Positions 26,169-35,140 of a DNA stretch of 64,000 bases are shown here, one piece after another. The stretch comes from Roseateles sp. (GTDB lineage: Bacteria; Pseudomonadota; Gammaproteobacteria; Burkholderiales; Burkholderiaceae_C), in NCBI GenBank assembly GCA_016790285.1, contig JAEUPJ010000061.1, positions 1 through 64,000 of the forward strand, in the 5' to 3' direction. The notes below the pieces were generated by a model. The model saw only the letters and a program-made list of their open reading frames with translations. It did no database searches and had not been told where the DNA came from. Within the stretch, counting starts at the first letter, position 1. Every line of letters starts with the position of its first letter. Both the position numbers and the translations under genes were made by a program.

Positions 26169-28446
26169 GGGGCAGGAACAGTGGGGTGAGCAGCCAGGCC
26201 AGGAAGACGCCGATGAGCAGCGTCAGCCCGAAGGCATGCAAGGCGGGTGTACCGGAGAGGGCCAGCAGCCCGAAGGACAACAGTGTCGAGGTGGCCGCGA
26301 GCGTGACCGACAGGAAGGGCCGCGTCTCGGTGCGGCCGGGCTGTTCGAGCAGGAAGATGCCGTAGTCCACGCCCAGGCCCAGCAGGATGAGCAGCGGCAG
26401 CACGTGAAAGAGCTGCAGTGTCTGCCCGGCCAGCGCCAGCACCGCCACGGTCAGCACGCCGGCCAGGGCCGTGGGTGCCAGGGCCCGCCACGCCGCGCGA
26501 CCGAAGCGCCAGGCCAGCGCCGCCCAGGTGAGCAGCAAGCCGGCCGCGAGCACGAGCGTCATCAGCGCGCGGTAGCGGCCGAGCAGCTGGCTCACCTCGC
26601 CGACCTTGTCGACCCAGGTGACGCCGTCCAGCCGAAGCGCGGCCAACGCCGCACGCGTGTCGGCAGGCTCCGCGCCGCGAAGCAGCACGGCGCTGGCCAC
26701 GCCGTCGCCCAGTGGGCCGAGCCACTGCGCACGCACCGGCTCACTGGCGCGGCTACTCAGCCAGGCCTCGGGCAGCAGGGGCGCCGAGGCCGCCGCCGCC
26801 GGGGCCACCGGCTGGCCCAGGGCCTCGGTGAGCGCGGGCCGCATCTCGGCCAGGCGGCGCGCCGCGAGGGCAGCGTCTTCACGCTGGCGTTGCAGCGAGG
26901 GCAGCCAGTCGCTGACCGCCTGCACGCCGAGCTTGAGCCCGCGCAGCTGCGCCGTCAGGGCTTCTTCGCGCTCGAGCAGCTGCTGGGCGTCGCGCCCCTG
27001 CACCACGAAGAACTGCGCCACGCCCGGCGCCTGCATGAGGCGGGCGAACTCGCGCTGCTGCGCCACCAGCGCCGCGGGGGCGGATTGGAGCTGGCGGATG
27101 TCGTCGTCCACCCGCAGCCGCGCCCAGCCGGCGGCGGCGACCAGCGCGCAGCCGAGCATCAGCACCGCCAGCCCGCGCGGGCCTAGGCTCGGCCACAGGG
27201 CACGCCGCGAGCCCAGCCACTGCGCAAAGCGCGTCGGCGCGAGCACCGCGCGGCCGTCCAGCAGCGGGAACCACCACAGCACCGTCACGAAGGCCGCCAC
27301 GAGGCCGACGGCCGAGAACACCGCGATCTGGCGCAGCCCCGGGAAGGGCGGTAGCGCCAGCAGTGCATAGCCGATGACGGTGGTGGCCATGGCCAGGCTC
27401 ACGACGGGGATCTGGCGCGCCAGCATCGCCCAGCGCGCCGATGCGGCCAGGCCCTGGCGCGCGCTGAAATAGTTGCTGCCGTAGTTCTCGGCCACGCCCA
27501 GCAGGCTGGCGCCGAAGACGAGGGTGACGAGGTGCAGCTCCCCGAAGACGAGCAGGCTCACCGAGGTCGCGACACACAGGCCGACCGCCATGGACAGCGC
27601 CACCAGCACGCGCGGCCGCAGCGAGCGGAAGGCCAGCAGCGTCAGCGCCACGATGCCGATGAGCGAGCCGGCGCCGATGGTGTGGATCTCGCGCTCGGCC
27701 TGCTCGGCCGCTGCGGCGGCGAAGAGCGGCACACCCGCTGCGATGACGGTGGCCCCCTGCGCCTGCGCGGCCTGTGTGGCGGCGGCCAGGCGCGGCTGCA
27801 GCTGGCGCTGGGCGGCGATCTCGAAGCCGGAGCCCGGCAGCTCGATGAGCACGAGGGCGAAGTGGCGGTCCGGCGCATCGGGGTCGGCCAGCATGAGCCG
27901 GCTGTCCTGCACGCGCACGCGGCTCATCTGCGCGCGCTCGGCCAGCCACTGGCCGAAGAGGTTGAGCGGGTCGTCGGCCCAGGCGCCGATGCGCGGACCG
28001 CCGACGGGCTGGTAGAGCGCGGCCAGCGCCTCGTCGGCCAGGGCCTGCACGGGCGCGCTGGCCAGCCGCTCGCGCGAGGCCGGCGAGAGCAGCCCGCCGC
28101 GCACCGGCGCATACAGGCCGAGCCAGGCCTGGCTCTCGCCCTCGGCCACGCGGTGGCGCGCGGGCAGGTCGCCCAGGGCCTGCAGGAAGGCGTCGGCCGC
28201 GCGCTGCGCCGTCGCGGCCTCGCCGCCGCCGATCAGCACGCTCACGCGCCGCGCGCCGGCGTCGGCCAGCGCCTGCGTGGCCTGCGCGGCCAGTGGGCGC
28301 TGCTCGTCGCGCGGGAGCATGGCGAGCATGTCCGTCACAGGCGCGCCGCGGTGCACGCCCCAGTACCAGGCGTTGTGCGCCAGGCACGCGAGCACCAGCA
28401 CGAGCCACAGGCCCGCGGCGCGCCGGGTGAAGCGCTCCAGGGTCAC
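26161..28446 (-). CDS. MMPL/RND-family lipid exporter of aryl-polyene operon
   Basis: 761 residues from a GTG overlapping the LolA-like stop (GTGA). One N-terminal helix, a large periplasmic loop (about 40-240), a five- to six-helix bundle (IGIVALTLLAFRSLRPRVLVAL, GASLLGVAENYGSNYF), then a second loop and bundle ending LGLGVDYGIFLLEQ and LLIGVFLAWLLTPLF. The GVDYGIF motif is typical of MMPL transporters. It would extract the polyene lipid from the inner membrane, probably handing it to the LolA-like partner. Confidence 0.86.
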   Translation of the reverse strand: MTLERFTRRAAGLWLVLVLACLAHNAWYWGVHRGAPVTDMLAMLPRDEQRPLAAQATQALADAGARRVSVLIGGGEAATAQRAADAFLQALGDLPARHRVAEGESQAWLGLYAPVRGGLLSPASRERLASAPVQALADEALAALYQPVGGPRIGAWADDPLNLFGQWLAERAQMSRVRVQDSRLMLADPDAPDRHFALVLIELPGSGFEIAAQRQLQPRLAAATQAAQAQGATVIAAGVPLFAAAAAEQAEREIHTIGAGSLIGIVALTLLAFRSLRPRVLVALSMAVGLCVATSVSLLVFGELHLVTLVFGASLLGVAENYGSNYFSARQGLAASARWAMLARQIPVVSLAMATTVIGYALLALPPFPGLRQIAVFSAVGLVAAFVTVLWWFPLLDGRAVLAPTRFAQWLGSRRALWPSLGPRGLAVLMLGCALVAAAGWARLRVDDDIRQLQSAPAALVAQQREFARLMQAPGVAQFFVVQGRDAQQLLEREEALTAQLRGLKLGVQAVSDWLPSLQRQREDAALAARRLAEMRPALTEALGQPVAPAAAASAPLLPEAWLSSRASEPVRAQWLGPLGDGVASAVLLRGAEPADTRAALAALRLDGVTWVDKVGEVSQLLGRYRALMTLVLAAGLLLTWAALAWRFGRAAWRALAPTALAGVLTVAVLALAGQTLQLFHVLPLLILLGLGVDYGIFLLEQPGRTETRPFLSVTLAATSTLLSFGLLALSGTPALHAFGLTLLIGVFLAWLLTPLFLPHA

Positions 28447-29042
28447 TGGAAGAGGCCCGGCTCGGCAGCGCCGTCGGTGCGGGGGTTGGCAAGCTGGATC
28501 AGGCTCTCGTCGCCATTGGCCTCGAAGAGCTGGATGCGGCGCACGAAGGCGTCGCCGTCGAGCTCGACGCGGCGCAGCACCTGTTGCAGGGCGCCCGCGC
28601 GCGGCACCAGCGCCAGCTGCCAGGCCGCACCCTTCACGCTCCCACTGATCTCGAAAAGCTCGGCCAGGCCGCTGACGTCGCCATTGAGCAGCGCGAACAT
28701 CAGCGTGTTGATGACGCGCACCGCGGGCTCGCGCGACGCGTCCAGCCGCAGCGCGACCTGCCCGCCCTGGGTCGCGCGGATCTCGCCCTGGGTCAGCCGC
28801 AGCTCGCTCGCGAAGGGCTTGAGCGTGCGCCAGAGCACGCCGCGGCCGCGTGCGGCCACGAAGTTGCCGCTGGACACGAGCGGGCGCGCGAAGCCAGGCA
28901 CCTTCTTGGTCTGGGTGAAGTCGCCGCGCAGCCACTCAGGCTGCTGCAGCCGCTCGCGCACGGACTGCGCCAGCGACGACTGGGCACGCGCAGCACCCGC
29001 GGCGAAGGCCACGCCGGCCAGGAGCAGGCCGCGTCGCTTCAT
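28443..29042 (-). CDS. LolA-like periplasmic lipid carrier
   Basis: 199 residues; signal peptide MKRRGLLLAGVAFAAGAARA, then a LolA-type incomplete barrel start: LRGDFTQTKKVPGFARPLVSSGNFVAARGRGVLWRT-like order, LFEISGSVKGAAWQL and LQQVLRRVELDGD. LolA family members at aryl-polyene loci likely ferry the product rather than lipoproteins. 4-base overlaps with the exporter and the thioesterase genes. The start at 29042 is chosen for the signal peptide. Confidence 0.82.
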   Translation of the reverse strand: MKRRGLLLAGVAFAAGAARAQSSLAQSVRERLQQPEWLRGDFTQTKKVPGFARPLVSSGNFVAARGRGVLWRTLKPFASELRLTQGEIRATQGGQVALRLDASREPAVRVINTLMFALLNGDVSGLAELFEISGSVKGAAWQLALVPRAGALQQVLRRVELDGDAFVRRIQLFEANGDESLIQLANPRTDGAAEPGLFQ

Positions 29043-29455
29043 GCGGGGTTCACGCCGAGCTTGCGCCACAGCACCGGCGGGCACACGTACTCCATCTCGC
29101 GCGTGGCGATGTTGAGCGCCACCTGGATGGTGTGGGCCTTGTTGATGACTTTGTCGGTCACGGCGTCACGGATGACGTAGTCGACCTTGATGCGGTTCTC
29201 CCACTCCACGATCTCGGCGCGCACGATGACGCGCCGGCCGTAGGGCAGCATGTCCACGTACTTGAGCCGCATGTCGACGATGGGCCAGGCGTAGCCCGAC
29301 TCGCGCATCTGCGGGTAGTCGTAGTCGAAGCGGGCCATCAGCGCGTTGCGCGCCAGCTCCAGGTACTTCACGTAGTGCCCGTGCCAGACGATGTCCATCG
29401 GGTCCAGGTCATGGAAGGCCGGCGTCAGCTCGATCTCGTGCCAGAGCTCAGTCAT
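29039..29455 (-). CDS. 4HBT-type acyl-CoA/ACP thioesterase
   Basis: 138 residues, single hotdog domain. FHDLDPMDIVWHGHYVKYLE matches the thioesterase active-site signature (Asp at the start of the long helix). It could release or proofread polyene-ACP intermediates. Overlaps the LolA-like gene by 4 and the ammonia-lyase gene by 8 bases. Confidence 0.85.
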   Translation of the reverse strand: MTELWHEIELTPAFHDLDPMDIVWHGHYVKYLELARNALMARFDYDYPQMRESGYAWPIVDMRLKYVDMLPYGRRVIVRAEIVEWENRIKVDYVIRDAVTDKVINKAHTIQVALNIATREMEYVCPPVLWRKLGVNPA

Positions 29456-30974
29456 GGAGGCTCCAGGCCTGCTGGCGGATGGCGTCGACCAGGCCGCGCA
29501 GCTCGCGGTCCAGCGCGCGGTCTTCGTCGATGAGGGGCAGGCGCGCCGAGAGGTCGGCCTGCATGGCAGCGAGCGCGGGCGTGAGGGCCAGCGGCGACAG
29601 GCGCTCGCGCAGGGCCAGGCCCTGGCGTGCGGCGATCAACATGGCCGCAGCGACCTGCTCGGTGAGGTCGAGCACGCGCAACGCGTCGCGCGCGGCGATG
29701 GTGCCCATGCTGACCTTGTCCTGGTTGTGGCACTCGGTGGAGCGGCTGAAGACGGAGGCCGGCATGGTCTGCTTGAGGGCCTCGGCCGTCCAGGCCGACA
29801 CGCTGATCTGCAGCGCCTTGAGGCCGTGGTTGATGGCCGCGCGCTCGCCGCTCGCGCCGGAGAGGTTGGCCGGCAGGCCATGGTTGTAGCGAGCGTCCAC
29901 GAGCAGCGCGAGCTGCCGGTCGAGCAGGTCGGCGACGTTGGCCACGGCCGTCTTGAGCGTGTCCATCGCCATGGCGATGTGGCCGCCGTAGAAATGGCCG
30001 CCGTGCAGCACGCGCTCCTCGACGGGGTCGATGAGCGGGTTGTCGTTGGCGCTGTTGAGCTCGTTCTCGATGAGCCCGCGCAGCCAGGGCAGCGCGTCTT
30101 CGAGCACGCCGATGACGTGGGGCGCGCAGCGCAGGGAGTAGCGGTCCTGCAGGCGGTGGTCGTTGCGCGAGGGCGTGTCGCTGGTGAGGTCGGCACGCAG
30201 CCTCTGGGCCACGCGCTGCTGGCCGGCGTGCGGCTTGGCGGCGAACAGCGTCGCATCGAAGTGATGCGCATTGCCGGCGCTGGCCACGACGTTCATGGCG
30301 GTGATGCGCGTGGCCAGGCGGGCCAGGTAGTCGGCACGGGCGAAGGCCAGGCAGGCCAGGCCGGTCATCACGGCGGTGCCGTTCATGATGGCCAGGCCTT
30401 CCTTCGGGCGCAGCTGCAGCGGGCGCGCACCGACGGCACGCAGGGCCTCGGCGGCCGGCAGGGTCTCGCCGTTCACGCAGGCCTCGCGCTCGCCGCACAG
30501 CACGGCAGCAAGGTAGGACAGCGGCGTGAGGTCGCCGCTCGCGCCCACGGAGCCTTCGCTGGGGATGAGCGGCAGGATGTCGTGGCGCAGCAGGGTCTCG
30601 ATCTGGCGCAGCAGGTCCAGGCTCACGCCCGAGAGACCCTGGCAGAGCGACGCCAGCCGCGCGCCGAGCACCGCGCGCGTCTGCTCGGGCGTGAGCATGG
30701 CGCCTGCGCCGATGCCGTGGTAGGTGTAGAGGTGGTGCGGCAGCTCGGGCACGAGGCTCGGCGGCACGGCCACGGTGCAGGAGTCGCCGTAGCCGGTCGT
30801 CACGCCGTAGACGACGCCGTCCTCGGCGAGCAGACGCGCGACGAAGTCGGCGCCCGCCTGGATGCGCGCCTCGAAGGCCGGCGTGCGGCCCAGTTCCGCG
30901 CTGGCGCGGCGCTGCGCGAGGGCGACGATGTCTTCCAGCGCGAGGCGCTGGCCGTCAAACGTGATGGGCGGCAT
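29448..30974 (-). CDS. Aromatic amino acid/histidine ammonia-lyase family enzyme (aryl starter supply)
   Basis: 508 residues. The MIO prosthetic-group tripeptide is present in GSVGASGDLTPLSYLAA, with VYGVTTGYGDS (catalytic Tyr), IMNGTAVMTG, RLQDRYSLRCAPHVIG, SANDNPLID and STECHNQDKVSMG, all family hallmarks. Inside an aryl-polyene operon such an enzyme plausibly makes a cinnamate-type starter by removing ammonia from Tyr or Phe. The substrate-selectivity segment reads HHLYTYHGIG, not the His-Leu of known bacterial tyrosine lyases, so substrate is open. It overlaps the acyltransferase gene by 20 bases. Confidence 0.85.
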   Translation of the reverse strand: MPPITFDGQRLALEDIVALAQRRASAELGRTPAFEARIQAGADFVARLLAEDGVVYGVTTGYGDSCTVAVPPSLVPELPHHLYTYHGIGAGAMLTPEQTRAVLGARLASLCQGLSGVSLDLLRQIETLLRHDILPLIPSEGSVGASGDLTPLSYLAAVLCGEREACVNGETLPAAEALRAVGARPLQLRPKEGLAIMNGTAVMTGLACLAFARADYLARLATRITAMNVVASAGNAHHFDATLFAAKPHAGQQRVAQRLRADLTSDTPSRNDHRLQDRYSLRCAPHVIGVLEDALPWLRGLIENELNSANDNPLIDPVEERVLHGGHFYGGHIAMAMDTLKTAVANVADLLDRQLALLVDARYNHGLPANLSGASGERAAINHGLKALQISVSAWTAEALKQTMPASVFSRSTECHNQDKVSMGTIAARDALRVLDLTEQVAAAMLIAARQGLALRERLSPLALTPALAAMQADLSARLPLIDEDRALDRELRGLVDAIRQQAWSLHD

Positions 30975-31890
30975 GGGGGTCGGTCCGGGGGCGGTCCCAG
31001 AAGGCATAGAAGTTGAACCAGTCGTAGGGCGAGCGGCGCAGGCGCAGGGCCAGCGCATCGGCGAAGCGCCGCGCGTGCTCGGCCAGCGCGGCCTCGCGGG
31101 CGCGGCGCGGCAGCAGCACGCGGTCGGCCAGCAGCTCGAACTCCAGCGCATAGCCGGCGCCCTCGTGCAGGCTGAGCATCAGGTAGAGCGGGCAGCCCAG
31201 CAGCCCGGCGATGAGGTAGGGGCCGACGGGGAAGTCAGCCTCCGCGCCCAGGAAGGGCACCCGCACGGTCTTGCTGCCGCGCACGGGCACGCGGTCGCCC
31301 GCGATGGCCAGGAACTCGCCGGCCGCCACGCGCTCGGCCAGCTTGAGCGTGAGGCCCATGTCCAGCTCGCTGACCTCGATGAGCTCGACGCCGCGCGCGG
31401 GGTTCAGCCGCGTGAGGATGCGGTTGAAGCTCTCGGCATGGCGGGTGTGCACGAGCACGTTGACCTTGAGGCCGGGCGCCAGGCTGGCCAGCGTCTGGCA
31501 CAGCTCCAGGCAGCCGGTGTGGGCAGTGACGAGCACGCCGCCCTGGCCCGCCAGCGCCTGCTGGTGCACCGCATCGGCGCCGCGCGCCTGCACACGGTCG
31601 AGCGGGTAGCGGCCGGCCATGGCCAGGAGCTTGTCGAGCATGGTCTCGGCGAAGAGGCGCACATGCGCCATGCCTTCGCGCCAGCCAGCATCGGGCTGCA
31701 GGCGCCGCAGGTAGCCCAGGCTGTACGCGCGCAGGCTGGGCCGCGCCAGCCAGTAGGCGAGCACGACCGGCCCGAGCAGCACGCGGAACACGGTGCGCCC
31801 GAGCATGCGGTGCACGAAGAACAGCAGCCAGATGCCCGCGACAAACGTGTTCTCGCCCATGGCCGCCCAATGGCGGGGCGCGGCCGTCAT
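30955..31890 (-). CDS. LpxL/HtrB-like lipid acyltransferase
   Basis: 311 residues. One N-terminal membrane helix (FVAGIWLLFFVHRMLGR), then GGVLVTAHTGCLELCQ in place of the HxxxxD/E motif of Lpx acyltransferases (His then Glu retained), FLAIAGDRVPV and FLGAEADFPVGPYLIAGLLG. It probably transfers an acyl or polyenoyl chain onto a lipid anchor at the inner membrane. Overlaps the glycosyltransferase gene by 4 bases. Confidence 0.82.
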   Translation of the reverse strand: MTAAPRHWAAMGENTFVAGIWLLFFVHRMLGRTVFRVLLGPVVLAYWLARPSLRAYSLGYLRRLQPDAGWREGMAHVRLFAETMLDKLLAMAGRYPLDRVQARGADAVHQQALAGQGGVLVTAHTGCLELCQTLASLAPGLKVNVLVHTRHAESFNRILTRLNPARGVELIEVSELDMGLTLKLAERVAAGEFLAIAGDRVPVRGSKTVRVPFLGAEADFPVGPYLIAGLLGCPLYLMLSLHEGAGYALEFELLADRVLLPRRAREAALAEHARRFADALALRLRRSPYDWFNFYAFWDRPRTDPHAAHHV

Positions 31891-32618
31891 GCCATCACCT
31901 TGCGCCAGAGCAGACGGGGGGCACGCAACAGCATGCCGAAGAACAGCCGCGTGTGCATGGCCGAGATCAGCACGTTGTCGTGCCAGACGCGGAAGTGCGA
32001 GACGCCGTCCTCGGGGTAGCGCACGCGGGTGGGCAGGTTGGTCACGCGCACGCCGGCCCAGACCAGGCGCACGGCGATCTCGGTGTCGAAGTCCATGCGC
32101 CGCCCGACGTACTGGTGCGCGATGCAACGCAGCGTGGCGGCCAGCGGGTAGATGCGAAAGCCGCACATCGAGTCGCGCACCTCGAAGGACAAGGTGTTGA
32201 TCCAGACCCAGATGTGCGTCGCGTAGCGGCCGTAGAGCCGGGCACGCGGCACGCTGTCGTCGTAGATGGGGTGCCCGCAGATGAGGCGTTCGGGCTCGGC
32301 CTGCGCCGCGGCGACGAAGGCGGGCACATCGCGCGTGTCGTGCTGGCCGTCGGCATCGATCTGCAGGGCGTGCGTCCAGCCGAGCTGCGCCGCGCGCAGC
32401 AGGCCGGCCTTCACCGCGCCGCCCTTGCCCTGGTTGACGGGCAGACGCTCCAGGAAGACGCCCGGCTGGCGCGCGAGGTCGTCCAGCACTGCGGCGCAGC
32501 CGGCTTCGCTGGCGTCGTCCACCAGCAGCACCGGCAGGCCGTGGGCGCGCAGCGCCGCCACCACACCGCCGACCGGGCCGCCGTGGTTGTAGACAGGGAT
32601 GACGGCACCGAGCTTCAT
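31887..32618 (-). CDS. Family 2 glycosyltransferase
   Basis: 243 residues. GT-A fold: AVIPVYNHGG at the N-terminus, LLVDDAS, NQGKGGAVKAGL, and the metal-binding D-x-D in IDADGQHDTRDV, then the basic SMCGFRIYPL loop. Resembles dolichol-phosphate-mannose-synthase-like transferases. In aryl-polyene loci it is thought to help build the lipid anchor; the sugar is unknown. Confidence 0.85.
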   Translation of the reverse strand: MKLGAVIPVYNHGGPVGGVVAALRAHGLPVLLVDDASEAGCAAVLDDLARQPGVFLERLPVNQGKGGAVKAGLLRAAQLGWTHALQIDADGQHDTRDVPAFVAAAQAEPERLICGHPIYDDSVPRARLYGRYATHIWVWINTLSFEVRDSMCGFRIYPLAATLRCIAHQYVGRRMDFDTEIAVRLVWAGVRVTNLPTRVRYPEDGVSHFRVWHDNVLISAMHTRLFFGMLLRAPRLLWRKVMA

Positions 32619-34282
32619 GGGGCACTGAACAGGAGGCGGCCGCTGGCGTGCTGGCCTTGCGCCGAGTGATAGCGGAAGCTGAGCTTGCCGGCCGACCAGG
32701 CCAGCGACAGCGTCACGGGCGGCCCGGGCGTGATGACGCGCTGGAACTTCAGCGCCTCCATCCCGGCGAAGCTGCCGGCGATGCCAAAGCGCTCGCGGCC
32801 GAAGAGCTCGGCCCACTCGACCTGCACGACGCCGGCCAGGATGGGGTGGCCGGGGAAATGGCCCTCGAACTGCGGCAGGCGCGGGTCGATGAGCAGCGTG
32901 AGGTCGTCGCCCGCGTCGCTGCGCTGCACGGCGCGCAGCGCGGGGCGCCGCGGGTCGAACTCGGCCAGCAGCCGCGCCTGGGTGGACTTGCCCTGCGTGT
33001 TGACTGGCAGCTCCGGCAGGAAGCGAAATCGCCTCGGCAGGGCCACGCGCTCGACGACGCCGGCCAGCGCCTCGCGCAGGGCCTCGGCGAGCGCCCGCTT
33101 GCCTTGCGTGTCGTGCAGCTGCCAGCCGGCTTCGGCGGGTACGGCAACGACGGCGATCTGCTCGCGCGGGGCGGTCATGGGCACGAGGCGCAGGTCCGCC
33201 ACGAGCGGCGAGGCCCGCAGCGCCGCCTCGACGGCGGTGAGCGACACGCGCTTCTCGGCGATCTTGACGATGCGGTCCGCGCGGCCGCGCAGCTCGAAGC
33301 CGCCCTCGACGGCCTCAGCCCGGTCGGCGCTCGGCATCCAGCCGTCGTCGTCGAGGTGGGCGGAGCGCAGCCACAGGGTGCCCTCGTCCAGCCGCCACTG
33401 CACGCCTGGCAGTGCACGCCAGTGCGAGGCCGCGCCGGGGCTGCGCTGGCGCCAGGCGACGCCGCCCGTCTCGCTGCTGCCGTAGACCTCGATGGGCGCC
33501 AGGCCGAACACGCGCAGGCATTCGGGCACGGCGGCGTCGGGCAGCGGCGCGCCCGAGCTGAAGACCTGGCGCACACGCGCCTGCGCCTGCAGCGGCAGGC
33601 GGCTCAAGTGCGCGGGGCTGGCGATGAGGACGGCGTCGCTGGCAGGCGGGGTCAGCTCGGCGATGTCTTCGAGCACGACGACGCTGTGGGACTGCACCGA
33701 CCGCCCAGTGGCCAGCGGCCACAGCACGCGGAACAGCAGGCCGTAGACATGCTGGTGCGACACGCTGGCCAGCACCGCGGCACCGGGCGCCGTGGCGCCG
33801 AACGCTTGCTCGAGTGCCGTGATCTCGTCGAAGAGCTGGCGCAGACGCTTGGGCAGCGCCTGCGGCTGGCCGGTGGATCCGGAGGTGAAGACGACGAGGT
33901 GCTGCGCCTCGGGGTCCAGCGGGGCAGCAGGCTCGGCGGGCACCTCGGCCGGGCGGACCACCGGCAGGCCCGGCGGGGCGGGCACGTCGCCCGCGAAGGC
34001 GTCCACGCGCTGCGCGAGCGCCTGGCGGCTGTCGGCGGTCATGTCGCCGGGCAGCCAGGCCTGCTTGCGGGCCTGCCAGAGGCCGAACAGGGCGGCGATG
34101 AAGTCCAGGGTGTCCTGGAAGTACAGCCCGAAGCGCTGGCCAGGGTGCGCGGCAAAGGCCGCCTGCCAGCGCGCGGCCTCGGCCCACAGCGCGGCACCCG
34201 TGACCGCTTCACGGCGGCGCCAGCCGATGACGGCCGGCGGCGGCAGCGTCAGCAGCGCGGCCAGTCGCTCGGCCGGCGTCAT
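32615..34282 (-). CDS. Fused AMP-dependent aryl/acyl ligase and hotdog dehydratase
   Basis: 555 residues. Residues 1 to about 440 are an adenylating enzyme: VVFTSGSTGQPQALPK (P-loop with catalytic Lys), YGSSETGGVAWR, GRADRIVKIAEKRVS and NTQGKSTQ (C-lobe Lys). Residues about 455-555 form a separate hotdog domain with DPRLPQFEGHFPGHPILAGVVQVEWA, like FabA/FabZ-type dehydratases. The ligase half would activate the aryl acid for loading on an ACP, and the second half could supply or support dehydration. Overlaps neighbours by 4 bases. Confidence 0.87.
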   Translation of the reverse strand: MTPAERLAALLTLPPPAVIGWRRREAVTGAALWAEAARWQAAFAAHPGQRFGLYFQDTLDFIAALFGLWQARKQAWLPGDMTADSRQALAQRVDAFAGDVPAPPGLPVVRPAEVPAEPAAPLDPEAQHLVVFTSGSTGQPQALPKRLRQLFDEITALEQAFGATAPGAAVLASVSHQHVYGLLFRVLWPLATGRSVQSHSVVVLEDIAELTPPASDAVLIASPAHLSRLPLQAQARVRQVFSSGAPLPDAAVPECLRVFGLAPIEVYGSSETGGVAWRQRSPGAASHWRALPGVQWRLDEGTLWLRSAHLDDDGWMPSADRAEAVEGGFELRGRADRIVKIAEKRVSLTAVEAALRASPLVADLRLVPMTAPREQIAVVAVPAEAGWQLHDTQGKRALAEALREALAGVVERVALPRRFRFLPELPVNTQGKSTQARLLAEFDPRRPALRAVQRSDAGDDLTLLIDPRLPQFEGHFPGHPILAGVVQVEWAELFGRERFGIAGSFAGMEALKFQRVITPGPPVTLSLAWSAGKLSFRYHSAQGQHASGRLLFSAP

Positions 34283-34833
34283 GCCTGCGCCCTCGCGTAG
34301 CGCGCCCGCAGGTGGCGGCGCAGCAGCCATTCACCACCCATCAGCGTGCCGATCAGCACGTAGGCGATCAGGCCGTTGTAGAGCGCCCAGACCTGCTCGC
34401 TGGCCCACAGCGCCGTGGCCAAGGCCAGGCCGCCGTTCAGCACGAAGAAGCCGCACCAGACCTGCGTCACGCGGCGCGTATAGGCCTGGCCGCGGGCGTC
34501 CAGGTCGGGCTCCTGCAGCCGCGCAATGCGCTCGGCCACGCTCGGCCCGCGGACCAGGCTCAGCCCGAACACGCCCAGCAGCACCGCGTTCACGAGCACC
34601 GGGTAGAGTTTGAGGGGCAGGCTCATGTTGAGCAGCGCGGTGCTGCCCGCCAGCAGCAGTGCGGCCAGCGCCACAAAGCGCGCCTGCACGACCTGCGCGC
34701 CGCCGGCCAGCCAGCGCAGGCCGCCAAGCACGAGCAGCAGCAGCGCCAGGTAGCGGGGCTCAACGTGCCCCAGGCTGAAATAGACGATCAGGGGATACGC
34801 GGCCGTGAGGGCCAGCACCAGGGCCCAACGCAT
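34279..34833 (-). CDS. COG4648-type membrane protein of aryl-polyene locus
   Basis: 184 residues with five to six predicted helices (MRWALVLALTAAYPLIVYFSLG, YLALLLLVLGGLRWL, RFVALAALLLAGST, YPVLVNAVLLGVFGLSL, QVWCGFFVLNGGLALATAL, LYNGLIAYVLIGTLMGGEWLL). The VWCGFFVLNG motif is characteristic of this family, which accompanies aryl-polyene ACP genes and is sometimes mislabelled gyrase. Role unknown, probably at the membrane assembly site. Confidence 0.75.
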   Translation of the reverse strand: MRWALVLALTAAYPLIVYFSLGHVEPRYLALLLLVLGGLRWLAGGAQVVQARFVALAALLLAGSTALLNMSLPLKLYPVLVNAVLLGVFGLSLVRGPSVAERIARLQEPDLDARGQAYTRRVTQVWCGFFVLNGGLALATALWASEQVWALYNGLIAYVLIGTLMGGEWLLRRHLRARYARAQA

Positions 34834-34846
34834 CGCGTACCCCGAA

Positions 34847-35131
34847 TCAGGCGGTGGCCGCCGTCGGCTTGTCACCGACCTCGGCGTCGGCCTGCAGCAG
34901 GCCTTGCAGGGCGTCGATGACGTCCTGGACGGTGCGCACGGCCTTGAAGGCCTCGGGCTGCAGGCGCTTGCCGACGAGGGGCTTGAGCTTCACGATGAGG
35001 TCCACGGCATCGATGCTGTCGATGTCGAGGTCGTCGTAGAGCTTGGATTGGGTCGAGACGCGCTCGGCCTCGATGTCGAAGGTGTCGACGAGGATGCTGC
35101 GCAGGCGATCAAAGATTTCTTGGTCGGTCAT
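34847..35131 (-). CDS. Acyl carrier protein 1 (aryl-polyene)
   Basis: 94 residues, four-helix ACP. Phosphopantetheine Ser in LDIDSIDAVDLIV. Asp/Glu-rich N-terminal half (FDRLRSILVDTFDIEAERV). It carries starter or growing chain thioesters for the ketosynthases and the ligase. Separated by 9 bases from the second ACP gene. Confidence 0.92.
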   Translation of the reverse strand: MTDQEIFDRLRSILVDTFDIEAERVSTQSKLYDDLDIDSIDAVDLIVKLKPLVGKRLQPEAFKAVRTVQDVIDALQGLLQADAEVGDKPTAATA

Positions 35132-35140
35132 GGCCTGGCC

